A stretch of 64,000 nt of DNA from assembly GCA_963978545.1 (NCBI GenBank), contig OZ021733.1:35197424-35261423 (forward strand), given 5' to 3'. Both the position numbers and the translations under genes were made by a program. The stretch comes from Linyphia triangularis. Lineage: Eukaryota; Arthropoda; Arachnida; Araneae; Linyphiidae. A model generated the notes under the pieces. That model saw only the letters and a list, made by a program, of their open reading frames with translations, ran no database searches and had not been told where the DNA came from. The stretch's first letter is position 1. The number at the start of each line of letters is the position of its first letter. Positions 10,197 to 18,766 of the stretch are shown in pieces.

Positions 10197-11313
10197 CCCG
10201 TTGCCAAAACCATCACGAGAGGGACACAGATATTTTTTTACCATAATAGATGATTATTCTAGAAAAGTGGCAGCTTATCCTCTAAAAGAAAAATCTGAAG
10301 CTTTTGATGTTTTTCAAAGATTTCAGCGAAGAGCAGAAAGATTCCTGAATGAAAGAATAGTTGCAGTCCGAACAGATAACGGTTTGGAATTTGCCAATGA
10401 GAAGTTTAGTTCTTTATTTGAAGAGCAAGGAATGCGGCACGAGCGTACCAACGTATACACTCCCGAACAAAATGGAACAGCTGAACGATTCAACTATACA
10501 GCTGTTGATGGCATAAAGGTACTTTTAAAGGACAGTGGATTGTCAGACGGATTTTGGTCAGAAGCCCTATTGCATTTCGTCTACACCTGGAACAGGGTGT
10601 GTCACACTGGTCAAAAGATCACCCCATTTGAACTTTATGGAGGAAGACAACCATCTGTTAAGCACCTGAAACCATTTGGAACCAAGGCGTTTGTTGGAGT
10701 ACCAAAACAACTAAGAAGAAAACTTGATATGAGAGCCAAGAAAGGTGTTTTAGTTGGGTATGCACTGAATACCAGAGGATACAGAATTTGGCTACCACAG
10801 GAGAGGAAAATCATAGAAACTATCAATGTAAGATTTGATGAAACTGTCAAGCAAGAGACAGAGAAAAGATGGGTGTGCAGCCAGCGGCAGGGAGCAGTCC
10901 TGGACCCTTTTAAAAACTGGTATGTAGAGGATGCAGAATCTGACAGTGAAGATGAGTATACATTACCAAAAGAAGAATCAGTATCTACAGATGAAAGTTC
11001 TGAAGCAGTTGATGACGGTGAAGAGGAGCCTGGTCAATCACAGGAAAAATTACCACCTGCTACAGAAAAACCAGAACCTGCTGAAGCGGTTTGGATACGA
11101 AAGCCTGTACCCAGACCAGATGGTTCAAGAACCGATATTTATTACTTTCTAAAAGGAGAGAAGGAACGCTTAAGATCTTTAAATGATATATCCAAGTACT
11201 GTTCCAGAAAGAATTTGGAGTACGACCCATCAATTTTCAATTTTAGTGGCACGGACAACTATGAAGGAATAGTGAAGACTCCCGATAACGCCTGTAATGC
11301 AACATCAGCGTGA
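10165..11313 (+). CDS. Copia integrase core, SH3-like domain and MBD-like domain (ORF2)
   Basis: The frame is open from 10165 in the -1 phase relative to ORF1; its first ATG is 10183, inside the conserved MDLCGP motif, so that ATG is unlikely to be a real start. Numbering from it, the catalytic triad is D2, D65 (RTDNG) and E101 (AERFN), with the classic 35-residue D-E spacing. Residues about 165-222 are the SH3-like domain usual in copia Pol. An acidic Ser/Glu-rich linker (about 249-300) follows. Residues 304-356 (11092-11250) resemble a methyl-CpG-binding domain: R311, D318, Y320, R331 and S332 fall where MeCP2 has R111, D121, Y123, R133 and S134, followed by IFNFSG like the FDF ending of the family. 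The frame stops at TGA 11311-11313 in a readthrough-type context. Integrase inserts the cDNA copy into the chromosome; the MBD-like part would be a target reader if functional. Confidence 0.88.
   Translation, partial: PLELVHMDLCGPLPKPSREGHRYFFTIIDDYSRKVAAYPLKEKSEAFDVFQRFQRRAERFLNERIVAVRTDNGLEFANEKFSSLFEEQGMRHERTNVYTPEQNGTAERFNYTAVDGIKVLLKDSGLSDGFWSEALLHFVYTWNRVCHTGQKITPFELYGGRQPSVKHLKPFGTKAFVGVPKQLRRKLDMRAKKGVLVGYALNTRGYRIWLPQERKIIETINVRFDETVKQETEKRWVCSQRQGAVLDPFKNWYVEDAESDSEDEYTLPKEESVSTDESSEAVDDGEEEPGQSQEKLPPATEKPEPAEAVWIRKPVPRPDGSRTDIYYFLKGEKERLRSLNDISKYCSRKNLEYDPSIFNFSGTDNYEGIVKTPDNACNATSA
11092..11250 (+). other. MBD-like (methyl-CpG-binding) segment within Pol
   Basis: About 53 residues, from W304 to G356 of the integrase frame. 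The pattern W-x-R, R-x-x-G, D-I-Y-Y, a glycine turn, L-R-S, a helix ending K-Y, then F-N-F follows the MBD fold order (strands with loop L1, then helix, then the FDF hairpin). The loop between the first Arg and the Asp is three residues shorter than in MeCP2, and the Asp-to-second-Arg distance is one longer. It lies at the integrase C-terminal side, where Ty1 and Ty5 carry targeting sequences. The match was made by eye; a profile search is needed to confirm it. Confidence 0.6.
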
Positions 11314-11317
11314 CTAG
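11311..11317 (+). promoter_or_regulatory. UGA CUAG stop, possible translational readthrough site
   Basis: TGACTAG separates two frames that are in the same phase (ORF2 and the RT frame). The codons from 11314 to 11349 are open, and the conserved lead-in to copia RT begins upstream of the first RT ATG (11350), so the two parts were made as one protein. UGA followed by CUAG is a documented leaky stop context in animal genes and some RNA viruses. A chance nonsense mutation, for example from CGA, is the competing explanation. Confidence 0.45.
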
Positions 11318-12894
11318 GTGGTGATATTTTAATCCCTACTAATTTTAAAATGGCTCTTTTATGTCCACAAAAGCAAGAATGGGTGGCGGCAATGAAGGAG
11401 GAACTCGAGACCATGCAAGAACGTCAAGTATGGACTCTTGTTGAGAAACCCCCTAATGCCAAAGTTCTAGGATGCAGGTGGGTATATACAGTAAAGAAGA
11501 ATGAATCTGGTGAAATCGTAAGATATAAATCAAGACTCGTTGCACACGGATTCCGCCAGGTTAAAGGAGAAACCTTTGAAGAAGTTTACAGTCCTGTAGT
11601 AAACTTTAGTGTTATAAGATTCTTTTTCGCTCTTCTTGTAAGCCTATATAACTGGGAACATTTACAATGCGATGTTAAGTGTGCATACTTGTACGCACCC
11701 TTAACCGAGCTAATTTTCATGACGCAGCCACCAGGTTTTGAGGACAAGAAGCATCCTAATTCAGTATGCAGATTACAAAAAGCCATTTACGGCTTGCACC
11801 AAAGTGGGCGTGTCTGGTATTTTGAAATTCATAAAGTTTTATATGAAATAGGATTTAAAAAATTTGAATGGTGCAATTGTGCTTATTTCTTAGAAAAAGA
11901 TGTCGTTCTTTTACTATATGTAGACGACATAATCATTTTTGGAAGAAATAAAATCTTTACTAATAAAGCAGCTAATCTCTTAAAGGAAAGATTTGATATA
12001 AAGATTTTAGGAAAAACAAGAAAGCTGTTAGGAGTAGAATTTGTGGAGGAAGGTAACAGGTTATGTATTCATCAGCACGAATACATTGATACAATTTGTA
12101 ACAATTTTAGGAAATTTAATTTCCCTATATCATCCCTTCCTATAGCTAAAGGGGTTATTTATTCTAAAACCCAATGCCCACAAATTGACTCGGAGATGGA
12201 AGAAATGAAGTCTTACCCATATCGTAGTTTGATCGGAAGCTTAGCTTTCTTAGCAGGAAGAACTCGCCCTGACATTTCATATTCGGTTAATATTTTTAGT
12301 CAATTTCAGGAAAATCCAGGTATCAGCCATTGGAATGGTCTCCTAAAACTTCTAGGCTATATTAGTTATACCAGAGAGCTGAAACTGGACTTATCCAAAA
12401 TTCAAAACCTCAATCTTGATGTCTACACTGACGCTGATTTTGCGAGTAATCGAGATGATAGAATATCCATGGGTGGACAACTAATCTTATTAGACAAAGT
12501 ACCAATTGCTTGGCGAGCCTTCAAGGAAAAGTGTGTTAGTTTATCATCTATGGAATCCGAATTTGTAGCCATGACAGAAGCTGCAAAGGAATTAGTATGG
12601 TATACACGTATTATCAAGGAGTGTGTTGGTGCCCAGCTTATCAAGCAACTACCAAACAATCCCCGTCTACTTGCTGATAATCAGGCTGCAATAGACTTTG
12701 TTCGTTCTCCTATTGAAAACCATCGAACGAAACATATAGACGTTCGCTTACACTTCATTAGAGACTTGGTATACACCAACATGTTCGAGTTGCAACATGT
12801 TCCTAGTAAAATGAACTTTGCTGACATTTTTACAAAGCCGTTGAGCAAAACTGAACTTTTTCATTTTCAGGAAATGATATTTTCTAAAGTTTGA
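11314..12894 (+). CDS. Copia reverse transcriptase and RNase H (ORF3)
   Basis: This frame continues ORF2 in phase after the TGA; the first ATG is 11350 (514 residues from there). It encodes the DNA polymerase that copies element RNA and the RNase H that removes the template. Numbering from 11350, W42-K49 and RYKSRLVAHGF (58-68) are RT block signatures. D108 (CDVK) and the YVDD box (190-193) hold the three catalytic aspartates. KAIYGLHQSGRVW (144-156) is the copia form of its motif. RNase H has D361 (YTDADFA), E402 (SMESEF), D443 (ADNQAA) and D492 (ADIFTKPL), all four expected acids. The length reaches the usual copia C-terminus and ends about 280 bp before the 3' LTR. No internal stop or frameshift is seen. 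Confidence 0.93.
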   Translation, partial: LGGDILIPTNFKMALLCPQKQEWVAAMKEELETMQERQVWTLVEKPPNAKVLGCRWVYTVKKNESGEIVRYKSRLVAHGFRQVKGETFEEVYSPVVNFSVIRFFFALLVSLYNWEHLQCDVKCAYLYAPLTELIFMTQPPGFEDKKHPNSVCRLQKAIYGLHQSGRVWYFEIHKVLYEIGFKKFEWCNCAYFLEKDVVLLLYVDDIIIFGRNKIFTNKAANLLKERFDIKILGKTRKLLGVEFVEEGNRLCIHQHEYIDTICNNFRKFNFPISSLPIAKGVIYSKTQCPQIDSEMEEMKSYPYRSLIGSLAFLAGRTRPDISYSVNIFSQFQENPGISHWNGLLKLLGYISYTRELKLDLSKIQNLNLDVYTDADFASNRDDRISMGGQLILLDKVPIAWRAFKEKCVSLSSMESEFVAMTEAAKELVWYTRIIKECVGAQLIKQLPNNPRLLADNQAAIDFVRSPIENHRTKHIDVRLHFIRDLVYTNMFELQHVPSKMNFADIFTKPLSKTELFHFQEMIFSKV

Positions 12895-13158
12895 CTTGTA
12901 TTATTGATAAGTCATGACGTCTAATATTGTCACTAATATTATTGAAGTATTTAAGTATTAATGTGCAGTTTTAATTTCTTAAGTTAATATATCAAAATGA
13001 TATTTATATGTTAAAATTGGTTTTGAGCTTTAATAATGTATAGTGACGAGAAATAATTTAGACAATGTGAGAGTTTAAAACTTTATTTTCATAAAGATGC
13101 ATGTTGTCCAATATTTCAGAAATTTTATTTCATAGGTCATTTTCAAAAGAAAAAATAT

Positions 13159-13170
13159 GAAGAAGGGGGG
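13159..13170 (+). promoter_or_regulatory. Polypurine tract
   Basis: GAAGAAGGGGGG lies three bases before the 3' LTR start (13174), the position where the plus-strand DNA primer is cut. The 260 bp between the RT stop and this tract are AT-rich with no further gene. Confidence 0.85.
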
Positions 13171-13173
13171 CAC

Positions 13174-13631
13174 TGTTAGATAAACAGCTTATTTAACTTA
13201 CTTGTTAATGTACCTGTCTTCATACTTTTTCCCAACCTGTGCCATGAGTGAACCGCCCACTTTTCAAAACTATTGTTTACCTTTTGCTTCAGCTAAAGTT
13301 TTAAGTTGAGTTGTATGGCTTCTTCCTTGAAAGTTTAATAATATTTGTGTTGGGTATTTCTGAATTTTTGATTGGTCTACTGTGGTATTTTTCCAGACAT
13401 GCATTTCTTTGTAATATGCAAATTTATTTCTTATATAAGAAAAAGTTTCTTGTGAAACAGGGCTGATGGTTTCTGACTGCCAGTGAGGTAGTAGTATTGA
13501 TTATGTTATAAATAAACTTTTAACATTTTTGTTTCAACCCCTTGTCCTCAGTTTATTTTTCACTGCATTTATGTTATCAGACAAAATTAAAGTATAATCT
13601 CTATTTTTTTAAATCTTATGAGATTATATTA
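13174..13631 (+). repeat. 3' LTR
   Basis: Same length (458 bp) and, by eye, same sequence as 8147-8604. It is followed directly by the target duplication ATTAG (13632-13636). It should supply the polyadenylation site (AATAAA at the equivalent of 8484-8489). Confidence 0.92.
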
Positions 13632-13733
13632 ATTAGAATTATAAAAATTATGATGAATTTAAAAGTTGTATTTTTATTTATATAATATTAGGTGGTGGTA
13701 AAGTTATATGGAAGAATGGTTATTTTAACTAGG

Positions 13734-13806
13734 TCAAATATACATTTATAACCACTGATGCACTGGACACGCCCATGGGACAGTGGTTATAAATGTAGGC
13801 ATTTGA
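13734..13806. repeat. Long inverted repeat, cruciform-capable
   Basis: ACATTTATAACCACTG (13742-13757) is matched exactly by CAGTGGTTATAAATGT (13781-13796) across a 23-nt spacer. Outside these, TCAAAT (13734-13739) and ATTTGA (13801-13806) also pair. It lies between the copia 3' LTR and the second left end of the composite element. It may be a tiny palindromic element or part of the host element; no target duplication is evident. The rest of 13637-13897 is AT-rich without features. Confidence 0.6.
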
Positions 13807-13897
13807 CACTTTTTCTATCTTATAAATCGAACAAATGATTTGATATCGAGAGCTAAGGTATACTGTAAAATATGTTATGTATAGCATTTGTAATATT

Positions 13898-15405
13898 CAG
13901 GGATGAGATTTTCCGCCATGTGGCGGAATTCCGCTTTTTTAATTTTTTAGAAAAAAAGTAATTCCGCTTTTTCAAAGAAAGTTTCGCTTTTCTAATTCCT
14001 TAATTTTTTTTTATTTTTTTTCATGATTTTTCTATCTCATAGAAAAATAACCTTTTCTCTAAGGCTGAATCACAAAGCAGTTTCCCTTCCGCCCGATCGG
14101 GAAGAGCAGAAAACCTATGGCATTCCTGCTCCAAATACAAAAATCTACTGAAATGCATTTTTTTTTAGTTAAGTTGGTGCTTAAACTCGCTTTTAAGACT
14201 TTTTCAACTGCTCGGAAATTTGATCCTTTTGCGCCATTTTTCTCTTCTCAAAATGTAATTTCCTTCATACTAATTCATGCGATTAACGTATACAAATAAT
14301 GTGCTTGCTTTCAAGTCTGACATCGCCGACCAAACGGTATAGTGGTTAGGATACTAGCTTCTAGACCGCGAGGTTCTGTGTTCGAGTCCCATGTAAGGCA
14401 TGGGTGTTTGTAAATGTATTTTGGCTTGTTAAATGAAGAATGCTTCGGCGCATTACAGCCCTCGTGTTGCTGATGACACCAGATAATCTGAAAACAACCA
14501 TCCAATCAAGTCTGACATCCACGGAATTATCGTTTGTTGTACGTCTAAACGTACGTTGGTATGTGAAGCTCTTTTATGCTAATCATTACGTTGATGTAAT
14601 GTCCACTCTGCTGAGATTTGTGTGGCTATGTTGTGCGTTATCGCTGGGATTTAAGTTGTGGTTTTAATTTTCGCGGAGTATTGTGCCAATACAACAACGC
14701 TATTGCTGGGAATTGTTCCCGTATATTCAGCGCTAACACTGATATTTACATTTATTTGATAGTCATTTTCGCTGAGTGCTACCTTGTTGTAAAATCTGAG
14801 ATTTGCACTGATGTTACCGAAAGAATGTCAATATTACCATGATGAATTGCCCTCTCGTTGATGTGCGTTATTGATGATGTGCTATGAGATTTGTGCTGAT
14901 ATTGTGGACGCTATCGCCGATATGCACGTTGTGATGTTCGCTTTTGCCGATATCTAGATTTTACGCCGAGATTTACATTGTTGTGATTGTAATTTTCCTC
15001 AAGTATTAACGCCAATACAATAGCGCTATTCTTGAGAGTTGCCCAGGTATATTTGGTTCTAACTTTGATATTTCTGTTGGCGTGAGAGTAATTTTTGTCG
15101 AAAGCCATACTGTAGTAACATCCGATATTACCGAAATTGGCACTAGTATTACCAAGAAACGATCGATATTACCGAGATTTGTGGATGCTGTCGCTGATAT
15201 GCACATTGTTGTGCTGTTCGTTTTTGTCGATACCTAGATTTTTGCCGGTATTGTAAGCAATATTGCTTATAGTACTTTTGTTAGAGTGATGGTCATTTTC
15301 GCCGAGGTTTATGTTCATTCAATACCAGCTATTTCCGAGATATTCAACACCGAATTCTAACCATTCATCTAGACTTTTGTTAATGCGATAATCGCCATAT
15401 TCGTG
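13898..15405. repeat. Second left end and internal field of the composite element
   Basis: It starts CAGGGATGAG, repeats the TTCCGCCATGTGGCGGAA hairpin (13911-13928), and then follows 6814-7990 with substitutions and indels through the same degenerate field up to TAATGCGATAATCGCCATAT, after which the two copies differ. It is interrupted by the SINE at 14325-14506. No right end precedes 13898, so it is either an internal duplication or a second insertion that lost its own right end. Confidence 0.65.
14325..14506 (+). mobile_element. tRNA-derived SINE, 182 bp
   Basis: The head looks like a tRNA gene: A box TAGTGGTTAGG (14340-14350) and B box GTTCGAGTCCC (14380-14390), the internal RNA polymerase III promoter. 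The anticodon stem does not pair properly and acceptor pairing is partial, so it is not a functional tRNA. About 110 bp of non-tRNA body follow, ending ACCATCCAAT. CAAGTCTGACATC flanks both sides (14312-14324 and 14507-14519); counting the preceding T it is 14 bp. The related copy near 7225 shows the empty site. This is typical of LINE-driven insertion. Confidence 0.85.
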
Positions 15406-18400
15406 ATTAGTGCCTGTTTAAGGTTAAATTTTGCCGTTTGATTCAAATCTATGCAGAATTACTCAAATTCTTTTGTATAATTTCATATAAAAATATTCTG
15501 AAAAGGAGTCACAATTGTAATTTTTCTAAATAATCTGTGTTTAAAATTGTTATTTTAACTGCAATTTTATGTAAAATTGTTTGTTACTTTTTACTTTACT
15601 GAACAAGTTTAAAGATATGAATAAAAATTTAGATTTTAAGATTTTTAGCATTTGTAGCTTAAAAATTTAGAAAACTGGGTTTAATTAAATTCGGCCTGTT
15701 TTTCAATGTGTTATAATTGCTTAAAGTTGTTTGACTTGTTGAAATTTTGAAGTTTTTGCCGGTTTTCATCGCTTTCACTGGATTTTTTTTTTTTTTTTTT
15801 TTTGCTTTGGAGCTATACCATGCCTGATTACAGCACAAAGTGTATCCCTACGTCTAGGTGCCGCTATTTTAAACCATTTTTGCTCACGGACGGACAGAGA
15901 TGGTGCAGTGTTATAAATGCACATGGAAAAACAATTTTTTTTTTAAAGTATAACATAAAATGTGTTTTACGCATAAAATTTTTGGATTTTTGTTTTCAGC
16001 TTTTTGATTTTTTACCAAACTCATCCCTGAGTGTGCTTAAAATTAACTTGTTGAGAAAACAAACCAACCAAACCTATACTATGAAAGTTGTGATTGTTGA
16101 AACCAATCATTGAAGTGTTGTTGCTTTTCTAGTGAAATGCTGAAAAACCTTCTTGAGTGCAAAAATTAGAAAATAATTAGCTCTTTAGCTAAAATATTTA
16201 GTCAACAAATTAGAATTATTTGATATTCCAAGATTAGTCGTCAAACAAAATGGGTTAACAAGTTGAAAGTTAAAAGGTATTTTTCAATCGACTTGTTTGA
16301 TATTAAATATTTGATAGTTAAAGTTTGTAGTGATTTTATAATGAAAAGTTTCCTAATTATTTTAGATTGAACATCGAGACTGATGAATCTTTAAAAAAAA
16401 AATTCATATTACTAAGGAGAAACTTGTGCGACTCACTATTTTTTTGCTTTACAAATTTTATACACCACTTTAAACATTCATTGAGACTTCAATTCTAAAT
16501 CTTTATATCTGATTAGTTTTTTTCTTTATTAAAGGTATTCTTATCTTCTGTTGTAAATGCTTTTGTTAAGTTTGAAATCAAACAAAATGCACACATGAAT
16601 GTATTGCACATTATTTAATATCTTTTTTTATTTTTTAAAATTTACTAAACTTCTCTTACATTGCTGTTTTTATTTTTTAATGCAGCTCATATTTTTAAAA
16701 CAATATTTATTGTTTTAAACTTCATCGTTTATATTCGAAATGTCATTCATAGTTTCGGAACTCCATTAAAACTGTTTATTTGTATATTTATAGCCTGAAA
16801 ATACTAATTAACTTATTTGTATTTAAGCTATTTACTTTTATTTATGTAAAGTACATACATGTTTATGAATTTTAAAATGGCAGTTCCGTAACAGGCAAAA
16901 CTAAGAATGTTTCTGTTATTTGTAGAATAAATGTCCACACGCTCTTGAATTTCTATTCGTTTTGATACTAAATAACTGACTTTTTAATAAATTTAGTGAA
17001 ACCAAGCATTGTATTTAGAAAATAGTGTGAATACATTTTAAGCACATGCTGTGTTATTTAAATATTTTGAAAACAGCTTACATCAACATGAGACCTTTTA
17101 AAATAATTCAACATTTTTCAATATATCATTCATTGTTTGCTGGGTCTTACAATTTCTACTTGCCTTCTTTTAGGAATATTATATTAAGTGAAGTTTATTT
17201 TTCAAATATTTCCAGAGTCAGTTCTCACTTTGGCGTCTTTTCTTAAACTTGTTGTTCTTGTTCTAAGAAAAAAAAAGGAAAAAAATTCGTGTTTAGTAGT
17301 ATTAATAAAATTGCGGTTGTTTGAACTGTAATATCGGTTCAGCATTTTTAAACCTAAACAATTATTTTTTCATTGAATTGTCTCTTTTCTTATTCATACT
17401 TATAAAACATGATTTTATTGAATTTGCAAATAAAGAAGATATGCACAATAATTACTTGCACACTCATTAATAATATAATTTATAAGTCTTTATGCTTATT
17501 CTAAAAGTTAATTCAGATTTAATATTTTTAAATAAATTACATTCAAATCAAATTTTATTAATTATTTGTTTAAATATGTTTATTTTTCAAAAATAAGCAA
17601 TGTTACAGGCTTAACAAATCTTGAGGTTAATTGAAAATAACTTTAAAATTGTTGGAGAAACTTTGTAATGTAAATAAAAAGTAGTCTAATTTACCCTCAT
17701 ATTTTATTAGTTATGTGGTTCGAACCTTGAAGTGATCATGGGTTAATATATAAATGTATCTCTAGACCCCTTTTTTTGCACCCTTCTGTTTAGTAAATAA
17801 CTTTTTACATATGTTTAACTAGTTTACATGAAATTTACATTCGTTTTCATTGAGAAATTTTTACAAAACTTTTCTTTCAATGCTCATAAAATACTCAAGC
17901 ATTTTTTTCCTACTTGTTTAGAATACTTTTATTTAAGTAAAGGTAACAAATAGCGTTTTTTGTAAATCCACCTAAATTGTTTTCTAGACTCTAATTGTGG
18001 AACTGGCTGATGGTTGAAGTACAAAAGTGACATGGAAATTTTAGAATCCAGTTTAAGGTTTTGCCATTTTAAAGGTAATTTTATAGCTATTTTACAATGT
18101 TGCTGTTATAATTGATTCTGTAATTTTATTCTGTATATTAATTGAAAATGACTTTGCTCTTTTATTCAACATAATCAGAGATGTATTATCGTGGATTTAC
18201 CTGCACGAGTATAAAAAGTACAACCCTAATGCAATTTTAATTTTTAATTATTTAAAACTGAAAAAATAGAAAGAAAAAATTTTTGTTTTAAATACTACCT
18301 GATTAATCATATTCTTTAAATAAGTTGGGGGTTTTTTTTACTTGTTTTTTGCTTGCCTTCTATTTTTTTTATGGGTTCTATTGAATTGCTTGAATTTTAT

Positions 18401-18766
18401 AATATATAACTGTTAAAATATAAAGTAATTTTCAAAAAAGCTTGAATTGTTTGTTCTAATAGGTATTCCGTTTAAGTTTGGTTATTATTTTATAGTTTCG
18501 AATTTTTTGTTCTTGAAATTCAAAATGATCTTTTTAAAAAGAGGAATTGAATTACTATTTTAGTCTTGCTTAAAATAAATGTTTACAACTTTTTACCTTC
18601 CAATATGTGCTAAACTGGATATTTTATAAATAACACCATCTAAACTCGAGATTGCTATTAACAAATAATCTAACAAAGAACATTAATTTAAACTAGGGGG
18701 CTTCGCCCCCTGCTCGCTAACGCTCGCCAACCCCCAAACGCCTCGCCGCTCGAATTTGTGGTTAAA

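Larger units (their letters stand above)
8147..13631 (+). mobile_element. Ty1/copia LTR retrotransposon, full length, 5485 bp
   Basis: Two 458-bp LTRs (8147-8604 and 13174-13631) bound an interior with the copia order Gag, protease, integrase, reverse transcriptase, RNase H. ATTAG is duplicated on both sides (8142-8146 and 13632-13636), the 5-bp duplication expected for Ty1/copia integrase. I found no difference between the LTRs by eye, so the insertion is recent, although it sits in an older nested element. The LTRs start TGTTAG and end TATATTA, lacking the usual terminal CA. The polyprotein is broken twice, at 10159-10177 and 11311-11313; otherwise all catalytic residues are present. Confidence 0.95.
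6814..16029. mobile_element. Composite inverted-repeat element, CAGGGATGAG ends, 9.2 kb
   Basis: The left end CAGGGATGAGTTTG and the right end CAAACTCATCCCTG are perfect inverted repeats. AGTGTG is duplicated at 6808-6813 and 16030-16035, and every uninterrupted B half shows the single empty site (TTAGTGTGCTTAAAATT). Without the nested copia element about 3.7 kb remains, with no transposase frame. A second left end starts at 13898, so the element contains two partial copies of one unit (6814 to about 7990 and 13898 to about 15405) but only one right end. The stretch 15406-16029 holds AT-rich sequence, a T-run near 15783-15803 and the right end; nothing coding is seen. Confidence 0.75.
3261..17315. 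repeat. B half, copy B1 (interrupted by 9.2-kb insertion)
   Basis: This B-class monomer contains the B-specific transposon at 4543-6388. It is split by the composite element at 6814-16029; removing that leaves about 4.84 kb, the normal B length. Its first 350 bp carry A-class variants (GCGGTTG start, GCACACTCATTAATAATA), changing to B-class variants (AGTCTAACTTACCC, ATGGATTA) near 3630. Its internal transposon lacks a 13-bp duplication that all other B copies have. No gene is seen outside the copia element. Confidence 0.9.

Noticed and set aside
14325..14398. Functional tRNA gene
   Set aside because: A and B boxes are good, but the anticodon stem does not pair and the acceptor stem pairs only partly. 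Flanking target duplications show it is a SINE.
15802..16113. 103-codon frame at the right end of the composite element
   Set aside because: It starts in a T-run, crosses the transposon right end and target duplication into array DNA, and has no domain.
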